From: Shimia sediminis
GTDB lineage: Bacteria; Pseudomonadota; Alphaproteobacteria; Rhodobacterales; Rhodobacteraceae
Direction of reading: 5' to 3'
NCBI RefSeq assembly: GCF_003990645.1
Contig: NZ_RYZK01000001.1
Span: 1 to 64,000 of the forward strand
DNA: 64,000 bases
Under the pieces are notes generated by a model that was not told the DNA's origin, ran no database searches, and saw only the letters and a list, made by a program, of their open reading frames with translations. A program made the translations under genes and the position numbers. This document shows positions 18,501-26,089 of the stretch, piece after piece (position 1 is the first letter of the stretch; each line of letters begins with the position of its first letter).

Positions 18501-18603
18501 GGGTGAAGTGATCGAATTCAACAAGGTCGACGGCACAACCGTCAAAGCCGAGATCTGTGATCCGGTTTTCTATGACAAGGATGGGGAGAAGCAGAATGTC
18601 TAA
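15589..18603 (+). CDS. soxA: Sarcosine oxidase alpha subunit
   Basis: The largest subunit, 1004 residues. The N-terminal region (about 10-110) is a ferredoxin-like or molybdopterin-oxidoreductase-type fold without obvious cluster cysteines. A NAD-binding Rossmann unit follows near residue 170 (VVVIGGGVAGLEAAHKAG). The C-terminal 380 residues are a GcvT-like folate-binding domain (QTRASVGLLDASTLGKI ... ALHVMRAEKGFIMIGDETDGT). The protein holds NAD+ and tetrahydrofolate and produces 5,10-methylene-THF. It overlaps soxD by 4 bp and soxG by 8 bp. Intact and full length. Confidence 0.97.
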   Translation: MSTRLATGGRLLNKGKQLHFTFNGKRFTGFEGDTLASALLANDQMMMGRSFKYHRPRGVVASGAEEPNALMNMGEGGKFEPNQRATTTELFDGLTCASQNHWPSLEFDVGAVNNYMTRFFPAGFYYKTFMFPKFAWKHVFEPIVRQSAGLGKVPKDRDVDTYEHFYAYVDVVVIGGGVAGLEAAHKAGKSGAKVLLMEQTPHWGGRAAVDGGEVNGAPVADYIATLLAELDAMDNVTIRTRMMGAGVYDHGYVLGYERVNDHTPLSTGPRHRLWRIRTKQIVTATGAIERPLSFAGNDIPGVMLASAVRDYAVDYGVSSGDRTVVVTNNDDAYRTAIALKNAGLEVPVILDARASGGGALADEARALGIRVENGKAIAKVKGGKRVTGVAICAQAGEGAVLEEIKCDAVAMSGGWSPVVHLWSHCGGKLTWDETQSHFRPDPERAPTNQDGVGFVVTAGVASGPLTLDGVLADAANAGAKAAEAAGFKAADTAAPTVTATAEAAMEPVWMMPQGAGPALRIKSWLDYQNDVKVSDVRLAAQEGYESVEHTKRYTTLGMATDQGKLSNINGLATLAGQLNAPIPAVGTTTFRPPYTPISFGAIAGEARDAVFQPLRRTTIHQYHEDQKAFFEPVGQWRRPYCFPQAGESHADAVKREINQTRASVGLLDASTLGKIIVKGPDAGKFLDMLYTNMMSTLKPGKCRYGLMCSENGFLSDDGVVARIDEDTFLCHTTTGGADRIHGWMEDWLQCEWWDWKVYTANVTEQYAQVAVVGPNARKVIEKLGGDMDVSKEGLAFMEWKDGKIGEFDARAYRISFSGELSYEIAVPASQGRAFWDALMEAGAEFNIMPYGTEALHVMRAEKGFIMIGDETDGTIIPQDLGLNWAISKKKEDFLGKRAQQRAHMTDPNRWKLVGLKTVDGSVIPDGSYAIAEGTNANGQRNTQGRVTSTYYSPTLDCGIAMGLVHNGPDRMGEVIEFNKVDGTTVKAEICDPVFYDKDGEKQNV

Positions 18604-19162
18604 TGCAGTCAGCGCCCTGAACGCGGCAAGCTTTGAAGGGTTTGCCAAGGTTTCGGAAACCGGCCTGCGCGGCATGGTCACCCTGCGCGGTGACCTGTCC
18701 GGCAAGGGTGTCAAGCAGGCGGTCAAGGCGGCCACCGGCGCAGATGTCCCGGACGCGCGCCGTGTCACCCGTGGGACCTCGGGCGATGTGGCCTGGATGT
18801 CGCCGGATGAACTGCTGATCATCTGCGATTATCAGGCGGCCAATGACGTGGTTGCGGCCCTAACCGGTAAGCTGTCCGGTGAACATGCTCTGGCCGTCAA
18901 CGTGTCTGACGCCCGTGCCGTGTTCCGCATCGAAGGGAACGCAGCCCGCGAAGTGCTGGCCAAGGTTGCACCTGTCGATCTCTCTGCGGATGCCTTTCAG
19001 GCCGGTGATTTCCGCCGCTCCCGCATCGCGCAGGTCGCCGCGGCCTTTTGGCTGAACGATGATGGCAGTTTTGAGCTGGTCTGCTTCCGATCCGTGGCGC
19101 AATACGTCTTTGACGTCTTGAAAGTCTCGGCAGAAAACGGCGGCGAAGTCGGCTTCCTCTGA
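18596..19162 (+). CDS. soxG: Sarcosine oxidase gamma subunit
   Basis: A 188-residue subunit with the family features ALRITRGTSGD-like (RRVTRGTSGDVAWMSPDELLI), VSDARAVFRIEGNAAREVLAK and FRSVAQYVFDVL. It resembles a truncated GcvT fold. The ATG at 18596 lies in the last codons of soxA. It is the last gene of the operon; a strong hairpin terminator starts 80 bp after its stop. The folate genes often found after soxG in other bacteria are not here. Confidence 0.94.
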   Translation: MSNAVSALNAASFEGFAKVSETGLRGMVTLRGDLSGKGVKQAVKAATGADVPDARRVTRGTSGDVAWMSPDELLIICDYQAANDVVAALTGKLSGEHALAVNVSDARAVFRIEGNAAREVLAKVAPVDLSADAFQAGDFRRSRIAQVAAAFWLNDDGSFELVCFRSVAQYVFDVLKVSAENGGEVGFL

Positions 19163-19242
19163 TCGGGATCGGATCGCGACATATTTGCAAATTGTCGCGA
19201 TCAACACACTTATCGGTTGTGACGCTATTAAGTGTCATCTAG

Positions 19243-19274
19243 AAAGCTCCCAAGATGGACCTTGGGGGCTTTTT
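19243..19274 (+). terminator. Intrinsic terminator of the sox operon
   Basis: A 12-pair stem (AAAGCTCCCAAG at 19243-19254 with CTTGGGGGCTTT at 19261-19272, one G-T pair) with loop ATGGAC runs into a T run. Its 3' arm also provides a GGGGG that may serve as ribosome binding site for the gene starting at 19276. Confidence 0.88.
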
Positions 19275-19275
19275 C

Positions 19276-19713
19276 GTGTTTGTTCGTTCCTTTTTAATGG
19301 CTTGTACTCTTTTTGCGGCAACTGCAGCACTGTCCGACCAGACCTTTGATTGCAAAATCACCGACACAGGGCGCGGCGGCTGGGTGACGGAACGCTATAT
19401 ATTTAAGGTTGATCTGGCCAAGGGCAAAGCGACGGCATTGGATGGGTTGATCCATTATGTCTATGAGAACCCGATAGCGGCCAAGATTTCAGACACCAAC
19501 GACCGCACAACACGGCTCAAATGGCACGTCAAAGGCGTGCCTTCCGTGAATCGGGCAACCGGATCAAGTTCGGGCAACATCAACCTGACCTACACGGCAG
19601 TTCTCAACACCAAAACCCAAGAGGTCAACGTGCGAGGGACTGTCACTTCGGGGGGCGGTGCGGGCAGCAGCGGCACCAGCGGTCGCGGCACGTGCAACGT
19701 CAGTGATCGTTAG
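19276..19713 (+). CDS. Secreted protein of unknown function, tandem family member 1
   Basis: A 145-residue protein if the GTG at 19276 is used; this start gives a proper signal peptide (VFVRSFLMACTLFAATAALS). ATG 19297 would give too short a leader, and ATG 19255 lies in the terminator loop. The mature part begins DQTFDCKI, contains an LKWHVKGV segment and ends GRGTCNV, so two cysteines could form a disulfide. It is related along its whole length to the next two genes (first Cys near the mature N-terminus, central LxW-x-(L/V)-x-x-V, then a Y-x-A/S-x-L strand, last Cys near the C-terminus). Family and role unrecognised; probably periplasmic or extracellular. Confidence 0.7.
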   Translation: MFVRSFLMACTLFAATAALSDQTFDCKITDTGRGGWVTERYIFKVDLAKGKATALDGLIHYVYENPIAAKISDTNDRTTRLKWHVKGVPSVNRATGSSSGNINLTYTAVLNTKTQEVNVRGTVTSGGGAGSSGTSGRGTCNVSDR

Positions 19714-19885
19714 GATTACTTGGATACCAGCAGCCCGGGCAAGTCAGAACCCGCTCCGGAAAGGTCGAAAAAAAACGATGAAAACCAGCGCAACCTTTGC
19801 CCCCTCAAGGCGCCATGACCGTCGCGAAAAACCGCAGCCCCTTGTCCTTTCCAACGGTCAAAAGCACGAAAGAGGATATCAATAA

Positions 19886-20446
19886 ATGAAGTTTCCCGGT
19901 TTTGTTCTTGCAGCCCTTATCGTCGTGTACCCCGCCGCCCCCCGGGCAGAAACTCTCCTTTGTCAGGTTCGCAAACACGGCCCATACTTTGTGATCGCTG
20001 ACAAGATCGTTCTGGATGTCGATGCAAAATCCAAGCGGGTCATGGTGGCCGATGGGGTCCTCGCCCACTATGGGCAAATGCCGACCACCGGTAGACTCAA
20101 GCGCAACACCGGCTCGCAGATGATCACAACCTGGACGTTGCAGCGGGTCAGCGCCACCGAACATCACGATGGGTTGTCTGAAAACGTCCATTACAAGGCC
20201 ATCCTGAACCGAAAAACCATGAATGTGTCGGTCTCGGCCTGGATTGACCCGGTTCTCACCATAACGGGCTCGGGTAAATGCATGGAAACCACGCTCAAAG
20301 ACATCCGGGCCAAGGGGGCAGCCAATATCAACCTGATCCCCAAGTGGAAATGGACGCCAGAGACCAAAGAGGAAGAGCAAGCCCGGAAAGAGAAATGCCA
20401 GTCTCACAGTGCACCGCCGGCGACGTGGAACTGTTATGGGGAGTGA
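19886..20446 (+). CDS. Secreted protein of unknown function, tandem family member 2
   Basis: A 186-residue protein with a clear signal peptide (MKFPGFVLAALIVVYPAAPRA before ETLLCQV) and an AGAGGA site upstream of ATG. It shares the pattern of its neighbours: an early Cys (LLCQVRKHG), VADGVLAHY, TWTLQRV, HYKAILNRKTMNVSV and a late GSGKC. It has about 50 additional C-terminal residues, rich in Lys and Glu, with two more cysteines (EKCQSH, TWNCYGE). Function unknown. Confidence 0.75.
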   Translation: MKFPGFVLAALIVVYPAAPRAETLLCQVRKHGPYFVIADKIVLDVDAKSKRVMVADGVLAHYGQMPTTGRLKRNTGSQMITTWTLQRVSATEHHDGLSENVHYKAILNRKTMNVSVSAWIDPVLTITGSGKCMETTLKDIRAKGAANINLIPKWKWTPETKEEEQARKEKCQSHSAPPATWNCYGE

Positions 20447-20561
20447 TGCGGCGCGAGATTCTTTTGCTGCTATACAACAGTTGAATTGCGCTTCGGGCAG
20501 GCTCGACTAGATTGGAACAGACGCAGAATTGCCCGCGTCGCGCCAACAATGGAAAATACCC

Positions 20562-20981
20562 ATGACACGCCTCGCCACCATCTTCGCCTTGACTTTGCTT
20601 CCGGTCACCTCGGCATTTGCCGAGAACTGGCTCTGCACCTTTCCAAATCAGTCGGTTGACGGCTGGCTGCGCGGGCAGGTTTTCATCAACGTCACCGGCC
20701 AGAACGCCACGGTGTTCGATTCGCTGATCAATCAGGAACATGGTGGCCCCATTGCCGCCACGGTTGCCACCAACAATGACAAACGCCTCACCCTGCGCTG
20801 GGATCTCAAACGGGTCGAGTTGCGCCATGGCTATGCGCCGCGCATCCGCTATACGCTGAGCTACATCAAGGACACCAAACGCGCCAACTTCACCGCGCTT
20901 GCCGCCGAACTGCAGGATTATCGCAACTCGGACCGGGCGGGCGGAAACTTTAACGCCGGTGGGACTTGCACCAGAAAGTAA
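20562..20981 (+). CDS. Secreted protein of unknown function, tandem family member 3
   Basis: A 139-residue protein starting MTRLATIFALTLLPVTSAFA, a typical signal peptide, followed by ENWLCTF. It aligns with the two preceding proteins: VFDSLINQEHGGPIAA resembles TALDGLIHYVYENPIAA of the first, and LRWDLKRVEL, YTLSYIKDTKRANF and the final GGTCTRK follow. A start at 20529 would hide the signal peptide. The three genes lie on one strand, separated by 172 and 115 bp, and so look like successive duplications that have diverged. Confidence 0.75.
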   Translation: MTRLATIFALTLLPVTSAFAENWLCTFPNQSVDGWLRGQVFINVTGQNATVFDSLINQEHGGPIAATVATNNDKRLTLRWDLKRVELRHGYAPRIRYTLSYIKDTKRANFTALAAELQDYRNSDRAGGNFNAGGTCTRK

Positions 20982-21095
20982 CGATTTTTCGGTGATTCTG
21001 AGGGAATTCGTCGGGTTTGCACTTGACCTTACCCGTCGGCTTGCCACATCTCTGAAACAGACAACCGCACGAACATGATAAAAAGGAGCCCGATC

Positions 21096-21695
21096 ATGGC
21101 TTTCGAACTTCCCGATCTTCCCTATGCCCACGACGCCCTTGCCGCCAAAGGCATGAGCGCCGAGACACTGGAATTCCACCACGACCTGCACCACAACGCC
21201 TATGTCACCAACGGCAACGCGGCGATTGCGGGCACCGAGTGGGACGGCAAGTCGCTGGAAGACATCATCACCGGCACCTATGACGCCAATGCCGTGGCTC
21301 AAAACGGCATCTTCAACAACATCTCGCAGCTGTGGAACCACAACCAGTTCTGGGAGATGATGGGCCCGGGCGACAATGCCATGCCGGGCGAACTGGAAAA
21401 GGCTCTGGTTGAAAACTTTGGCTCGGTTGACGAGTTCAAATCGCAGTTTTCCGCGGCTGGTGCGGGTCAATTCGGCTCGGGCTGGTGCTGGCTGGTGAAA
21501 AACGCCGACGGTTCGCTGGCTGTGACCAAGACCGAAAACGGCGTGAACCCCCTGTGCTTCGGCCAGACCGCTCTGCTGGGTTGCGATGTGTGGGAACACT
21601 CCTACTACATCGATTTCCGCAACAAGCGCCCTGTGTATCTCACCAACTTCCTCGACAACCTGGTGAACTGGGAAAACGTCGCCTCGCGCATGTAA
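21096..21695 (+). CDS. sodB: Superoxide dismutase (Fe/Mn type)
   Basis: Converts superoxide to oxygen and H2O2. It has 199 residues beginning MAFELPDLPYAHDAL. The metal ligands are visible in EFHHDLHHNAYV, NISQLWNHNQFWEMM and the C-terminal signature DVWEHSYYIDF. AGQFGSGWCWLV is the Fe/Mn family core. ATG 21096 is preferred because AAGGAG lies just upstream and it matches the family start; a reading frame from 21075 would add seven residues. There is no signal peptide, so it is cytoplasmic. A hairpin follows at 21725. H2O2 from both this enzyme and sarcosine oxidase would need a peroxidase not encoded here. Confidence 0.95.
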   Translation: MAFELPDLPYAHDALAAKGMSAETLEFHHDLHHNAYVTNGNAAIAGTEWDGKSLEDIITGTYDANAVAQNGIFNNISQLWNHNQFWEMMGPGDNAMPGELEKALVENFGSVDEFKSQFSAAGAGQFGSGWCWLVKNADGSLAVTKTENGVNPLCFGQTALLGCDVWEHSYYIDFRNKRPVYLTNFLDNLVNWENVASRM

Positions 21696-21724
21696 GTGCA
21701 TTTTGCGCCGCAAATTTCTCTGGG

Positions 21725-21757
21725 ATGCCGGGCCTGAAGGGTCCGGCATTCTTGTTT
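21725..21757 (+). terminator. Intrinsic terminator after sodB
   Basis: ATGCCGG (21725-21731) pairs with CCGGCAT (21743-21749), with further GCC/GGG pairing inside, followed by TCTTGTTTCTT. The ribosome binding site of the next gene (AGGAAC at 21761) follows at once. Confidence 0.75.
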
Positions 21758-21769
21758 CTTAGGAACGTC

Positions 21770-22198
21770 ATGGACGATCGCAAATCCATTCTGGCCGAGT
21801 TCATCCAAAAGACCTGGAATGACGGGGACGTCTCAGCTGTTCCCGATTTCCTGGCTCGCCGCTATACCATCCACTCGGATCCCGGTGACCCCTGGGAGGG
21901 ACAAACCCTGGACATTCCCGGGTTTCAGGACCGTCTGGTCAAATCCCGCGCAGCGGCTCCTGATCAACGGTTTGAGTGTGTCGACATGATTGCCGAAGGT
22001 GATCGCATTGCCATGACGTGGCGCTGGAGCGGCACACATCTGGGGGATTTGCCGGGGCTACCAGCCAGTGGCGCGCCGATCCGCATGACAGGCATCACCG
22101 TCTACTATTTCCAGGGCAACCGGCTTTGCGGGCATTGGCAAAATGCCGATCGTCTCAGCGTCTACCAGCAGATCCTCGCGGCCGGGCAGGGCGCATGA
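21770..22198 (+). CDS. SnoaL-like / NTF2-fold protein
   Basis: A 142-residue protein of the SnoaL-like polyketide cyclase and ester cyclase group. The family pattern is FIQKTWNDGDVSAVPDFLARRYTIHSDPGDPWEG at the start, the core strand RIAMTWRWSGTHLGDLPGLPASG, and GNRLCGHWQNADRLSVYQQI at the end. Members form small alpha-beta barrels that may bind or rearrange small organic compounds; the substrate is not predictable. ATG 21770 follows AGGAAC. Its stop overlaps the start of the metallophosphoesterase gene (ATGA). Confidence 0.82.
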   Translation: MDDRKSILAEFIQKTWNDGDVSAVPDFLARRYTIHSDPGDPWEGQTLDIPGFQDRLVKSRAAAPDQRFECVDMIAEGDRIAMTWRWSGTHLGDLPGLPASGAPIRMTGITVYYFQGNRLCGHWQNADRLSVYQQILAAGQGA

Positions 22199-23076
22199 CC
22201 CGGCGCGGCTTCTTGCGCGGCCTTCTGGCGGTTGTTGTCACGGCACTGCTCTCCGGCATCTACACTTTTTTCATCGAACCGGCCCTGCGTCTGCGCGTCA
22301 AACGCTGGCGCATTCGCCGCAGCGACTGGACCGCGCCGCCCCTGAAAATTGCCGTGCTCGCAGACCTGCATGTTGGCGAGCCGCACGTTGGTCTTGATCG
22401 CATCCGTCGTATCGTGGAACGCACCAATGCGCTGGGGGCGGACGTGATCCTGTTGCTCGGGGACTTTGCCGCGGGTCACCGGTTTATCAGCACCCCGGTC
22501 AGGATCGCCGATCTCGCGCCGGTGCTTGGCGAGTTGGCGGCACCAAACGGGGTTTTCGGCGTTCTGGGCAATCACGACTGGTGGGACGATCTCTCTGCGC
22601 AAAGACGCGGCGGCGGACCAAACCTCTATGCCAAGGCGCTGGAAGCGCACGGCATCCCGATTTTGTCCAACAGCGCCCTGAAACTGCATCAGGCTGGCAT
22701 CTGGCTCGCCGGTCTCGAGGATCAACTGGCCCTGAGCAAAGGGGCAGGGCGCTTTACCGGGCTGGACGATCTGCCCGCCACATTGGCCCAGATCACCGAC
22801 GATGCGCCGGTTGTCCTGATGGCCCACGAACCCGACATCTTTCCGCAGGTGCCTGCCCGCGTGGCGCTGACCCTCTCGGGCCACACCCACGGCGGACAGG
22901 TGCGGTTGTTTGGATGGTCCCCCATCGTGCCCTCGCGCTTTGGCAACCGCTTTGCCTATGGCCATGTGCACGAAGAGGGGCGCGACCTTGTTGTCTCGGG
23001 CGGCATCGGCTGCTCGATCATGCCCGTACGGCTCGGCGTGGTGCCCGAGATCACCGTGATCGAGATTTCGGCCTGA
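22195..23076 (+). CDS. Metallophosphoesterase with Tat-like signal
   Basis: A 293-residue protein of the YaeI/YkuE type of calcineurin-like phosphoesterases. The two-metal centre is complete: Asp57-x-His59 (LADLHVGE), GD at 89-90 (LLGDF), GNHD at 125-128, a His in LMAHEPDIF and the SGHTHGGQ motif. The start MTRRGFLRGLL fits the twin-arginine pattern ([S/T]RRxFL), so export or membrane anchoring with the active site in the periplasm is likely. Relatives act on phospholipid- or UDP-sugar-type phosphodiesters. It is translationally coupled to the SnoaL-like gene by a 4-bp overlap. Confidence 0.9.
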   Translation: MTRRGFLRGLLAVVVTALLSGIYTFFIEPALRLRVKRWRIRRSDWTAPPLKIAVLADLHVGEPHVGLDRIRRIVERTNALGADVILLLGDFAAGHRFISTPVRIADLAPVLGELAAPNGVFGVLGNHDWWDDLSAQRRGGGPNLYAKALEAHGIPILSNSALKLHQAGIWLAGLEDQLALSKGAGRFTGLDDLPATLAQITDDAPVVLMAHEPDIFPQVPARVALTLSGHTHGGQVRLFGWSPIVPSRFGNRFAYGHVHEEGRDLVVSGGIGCSIMPVRLGVVPEITVIEISA

Positions 23077-23146
23077 CACAGGCCGTTTGACAGCGCGAAA
23101 CAGGCCCGACACAGTTGACCCTCAAGTTCATGGAACGGGTGATCTG

Positions 23147-23650
23147 GTGCAGTTTCGCGTGGTTGGTTTTGCTTTCTTGGGTCTGGCCGCTGGTCTGATA
23201 CTCTGGCTGGCGTGGCAGTTTGCCCTTGTTGTCCCAAAGCAAGAGATCGCAACACGGCTTCAGGTGTCCCATTACGATGTTGATGGTCGCACGCTGCAAG
23301 AGATCCGCGACCAGCTGCGCGCCCGCGGGCCCGCTGGGTTTGCGGCGCGGACAGACTGGCAAATCACCACGGGACTTACATGCAGGGTCACCCTCGAGAC
23401 GCAGATACGCCTGCCGCGCCACACCGATGTCGCGTCCCTTGCGCGTGCACTCAAAGGCCGGTGGCTGTCATTCGAGCGTAGCCTGCGGCTGCACGAACAC
23501 ACGCACCAGTTCCACGGGCTTTCCGCCGCGCGCGACATTGCGAAACACCGATGTTTTGGAACTGGGCGCATCATCGCGGACTGGGCGCAACAAGACCGGC
23601 TCCTGGATGAAAGTACCGGGCACGGCTGGTCAGAGGGCGTGCGCTTTTAG
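23147..23650 (+). CDS. DUF922 family, putative membrane-anchored zinc protease
   Basis: From GTG 23147 (after GGAACGGG) the protein has 167 residues: one N-terminal membrane helix (VVGFAFLGLAAGLILWLAW) and a periplasmic DUF922 domain. Family marks are DVDGRTLQEIRDQLRARGPAGF, the Cys in GLTCRVTLE, LPRH, and a histidine motif HEHTH that matches HExxH of zinc-dependent proteases, with a downstream Cys. A TTG at 23087 would give 20 more residues. Proteolytic activity is a family prediction only. Confidence 0.8.
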   Translation: MQFRVVGFAFLGLAAGLILWLAWQFALVVPKQEIATRLQVSHYDVDGRTLQEIRDQLRARGPAGFAARTDWQITTGLTCRVTLETQIRLPRHTDVASLARALKGRWLSFERSLRLHEHTHQFHGLSAARDIAKHRCFGTGRIIADWAQQDRLLDESTGHGWSEGVRF

Positions 23651-23795
23651 GCTGCCCGGCGCTGCATGTCCCGCAACGACACGGGTTTTACGCGACGTTC
23701 CCGCACGCCAACGCGCGCCAAAATGACAATGCCGACATCTTTTGATTGCCTGCCTGGGAAGGGTTGGCCAATGTCCTGACGAGGAGGAGACCACC

Positions 23796-24566
23796 ATGAC
23801 CGAAGCGCTAGTCACCGAAACCCTCGACGCGGGCGTACTGACGCTGACCCTTGGTGCGGGCAAGGCCCATGCGCTCTCCAGCGCCATGCTGGGGGCGCTG
23901 AACGATGCCCTGCGGCGCGCGGGCGAGGACGATGCGACCAAGGTCATCGTGATCCACGGCCCCGGCCATATCTTTTGCGCCGGACACGACCTCAAGGAAA
24001 TCGCGCAGCATCGCGGGGATGCCGATGATGGCGAGGCTTACCTGCGCCAGCTCTTTGACGATTGCGCGGAGATGATGCAGCGCCTGACCACCGGTCCCAA
24101 ACCCACCATCGCCATGGTCGACGGCATCGCCACCGCCGCCGGGGCCCAGATCGTCGCCGCCTGCGACCTCGCCTTTGCCTCGGAACGGGCCACCTTCAGC
24201 CTGCCGGGGGTCAACAACGGCGGCTTCTGCTCCACGCCGCTGGTTGCCGTGGGCCGCGCGCTTTCGCGCAAACACGCCATGGAGATGGCCCTTTCGGGCG
24301 GGACCTATGATGCCTCTTGGGCGCTGGGTGCCGGCCTTATCAATCGCATCGTGCCCTCCAACAGCCTGGCGGATGAGGTACACGCCTTTGCCGCCACCCT
24401 GGCCACCCGCCATGCCCCTGCCATCAGCAGCGGCAAGGCGACGTTCTATGAGCAGATCGAACAGCCCCTTGCCACGGCCTACCAAAGCGCCGGTGAGACC
24501 ATGCTCGGCCACTTCATGGACCCGTTCCGCATCGACGAAGAACGTGCCACCTGGGCCAAGAAGTAA
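23796..24566 (+). CDS. Enoyl-CoA hydratase/isomerase family protein (ECHDC3-like)
   Basis: A 256-residue crotonase-fold protein. It has the oxyanion-hole segment FCAGHDLKEI and the second conserved loop MVDGIATAAGAQIVAACDLAFAS. The sequence FSLPGVNNGGFCSTPLVAVGRALSRK resembles the ECHDC3 branch rather than classic FadB-type hydratases, and the usual catalytic glutamates are not obvious here. It may therefore be an acyl-CoA isomerase or hydratase with unusual chemistry. Start ATG 23796 has GGAGGAG upstream; the reading frame from 23742 lacks this. RarD follows 18 bp later on the same strand. Confidence 0.85.
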   Translation: MTEALVTETLDAGVLTLTLGAGKAHALSSAMLGALNDALRRAGEDDATKVIVIHGPGHIFCAGHDLKEIAQHRGDADDGEAYLRQLFDDCAEMMQRLTTGPKPTIAMVDGIATAAGAQIVAACDLAFASERATFSLPGVNNGGFCSTPLVAVGRALSRKHAMEMALSGGTYDASWALGAGLINRIVPSNSLADEVHAFAATLATRHAPAISSGKATFYEQIEQPLATAYQSAGETMLGHFMDPFRIDEERATWAKK

Positions 24567-24584
24567 CGCATCGGATCAAACAGT

Positions 24585-25496
24585 ATGAGAGAGTCCACCA
24601 AAGGTATTCTGGCGATGGTCATCGCCTGCACCATCTGGGGTGTCGCGCCGCTGTATTGGGTGCATCTTTCGCATGTGCCCGCGCTCGAGATCATTGCCCA
24701 CCGCACGCTGTGGTCTGCCGTGACCTTTCTTGTTGTGCTGGCGCTCCAGGGGCGATTGCGGGACCTCATCGCCGCCCTGTCCCGCCTGCGCAACATCGCC
24801 ATCCTGCTGCTGGCCGCGCTCATGGTGTCGCTCAACTGGCTAACCTTTGTCTGGGCCGTCGGGCAGGGGCAGGCGACCGAGGCCTCCCTTGGGTACTTCC
24901 TCTTCCCGCTGGTCGCCGTGCTGGCGGGCCGCGTGATCTACAAGGAACGCCTCGGGGCGCTGCAATGGGGCGCTGTGGCGCTCGCGGCCGGGGCCGTGGT
25001 GCTGCTTACCTATGGATTGGGTGTTGCGCCCTGGATCGCGCTGATCCTTGCCGGAAGCTTTGGTCTCTATGGCGTTATCAAAAAGGCGCTCGATCTGGGC
25101 CCGGTGATTTCCGTCATCGCCGAAGTTGTGCTGATCGCGCCCGCAGCACTTGTGCTGATCCTGAACGCCTCGCATCCCGCCACGCAACTTGTGGGCAGCG
25201 CCTTGGAAACCGGCCTGCTGATGTTTTCCGGTGTGCTGACAGCCGTACCGCTGATCCTGTTTTCCTATGCCGCCCGCCGCGCACCGCTGTCGACCGTGGG
25301 TCTCGTGCAATACCTGAACCCCACGCTACAGTTCTTTTGCGCCGTGGTGATCCTGTCCGAACCCTTCAGCCTCTGGCACGGGCTCAGCTTCCCGCTGATC
25401 TGGATCGCACTGGCGCTTTATACCTTTGCCAGCTGGCGTCAGGACAGGGCGTCGACAAGGGCGGCCTCCAGCGCCGCCTCATCGTCCACAACCTGA
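24585..25496 (+). CDS. rarD: RarD-type EamA transporter
   Basis: A 303-residue inner-membrane protein with about ten hydrophobic helices in two EamA repeats. RarD-specific sequence is recognisable: KGILAMVIACTIWGVAPLYW, HVPALEIIAHR, LNWLTFVWAVGQGQATEASLGYFLFPL and LIFKERL-like VIYKERLGALQWGAV. The substrate is unknown. The last 58 bp overlap the 3' end of the opposing LOG gene, an unusually large convergent overlap. Confidence 0.88.
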   Translation: MRESTKGILAMVIACTIWGVAPLYWVHLSHVPALEIIAHRTLWSAVTFLVVLALQGRLRDLIAALSRLRNIAILLLAALMVSLNWLTFVWAVGQGQATEASLGYFLFPLVAVLAGRVIYKERLGALQWGAVALAAGAVVLLTYGLGVAPWIALILAGSFGLYGVIKKALDLGPVISVIAEVVLIAPAALVLILNASHPATQLVGSALETGLLMFSGVLTAVPLILFSYAARRAPLSTVGLVQYLNPTLQFFCAVVILSEPFSLWHGLSFPLIWIALALYTFASWRQDRASTRAASSAASSSTT

Positions 25497-25990
25497 ACAA
25501 AAGCCTTTACCGAAGCATCTGCAAAGCCCTCGGCGATCACGTGATCCAAAAGCCCGATCAACGGGTCCCAATAGCCGTCGATATTGGCCAGAAGGATGGG
25601 TTTCTCGTGCAGCTGCAACTGCCGCCATGTCAGCACTTCAAAGAACTCGTCCAGAGACCCGGCACCCCCCGGCAGCACCACGATGGCATGCGAGTTCATG
25701 AACATCACCTTCTTGCGCTCGTGCATGTTCTCGGTCACCACGTAGCTCGTCAGGTCCGTCTTGCCGACCTCCCAGCGCACCAGATGTTCGGGAATGACAC
25801 CAAAGGTATCGCCCCCCGCATCCTGCGTGGCATTGGCCACAGCCCCCATCAACCCGACATCGCCCGCGCCGTAAACCAGCTGCCAGCCCCGCTCGGCGAT
25901 CATGGTCCCCAACCACTTGGCAACGGCCTCATATTTCGGATTTTGACCCGAACGTGAGCCGCAAAAGACACAGATTGAATGTTGTGGCAT
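25439..25990 (-). CDS. LOG family phosphoribohydrolase
   Basis: A 183-residue Rossmann-fold protein of the LONELY GUY family, which cleaves nucleoside 5'-monophosphates (cytokinin riboside monophosphates in plants) to base and ribose 5-phosphate. Diagnostic motifs are VFCGSRSG, YGAGDVGLMGAVA, the ERKKVM segment (residues 91-96) and PGGAGSLDE (107-115; the usual PGGxGTxxE). ATG 25990 is chosen; a TTG 12 bp upstream is possible. The bacterial role may be nucleotide salvage. It converges on rarD and overlaps its end. Confidence 0.92.
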   Translation of the reverse strand: MPQHSICVFCGSRSGQNPKYEAVAKWLGTMIAERGWQLVYGAGDVGLMGAVANATQDAGGDTFGVIPEHLVRWEVGKTDLTSYVVTENMHERKKVMFMNSHAIVVLPGGAGSLDEFFEVLTWRQLQLHEKPILLANIDGYWDPLIGLLDHVIAEGFADASVKAFVQVVDDEAALEAALVDALS

Positions 25991-26089
25991 GGAATTTCCC
26001 AATATTGTCAGAGCAGTTTTGACCAGTGTTAGACAGGTTGATATGGTCGCTCAACCGTTAAGACGGGCGGAATTTGGGGAAATGCTGCC

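Noticed and set aside
19255-19257. ATG 19255 as start of the first tandem secreted protein
   Set aside because: It lies in the loop of the sox terminator hairpin and would place charged and glycine residues before the signal peptide; GTG 19276 gives a proper leader.
21001-21060. TTGACC near 21023 as the -35 box of a sodB promoter
   Set aside because: No convincing -10 hexamer is found at the right distance, so I did not annotate a promoter.
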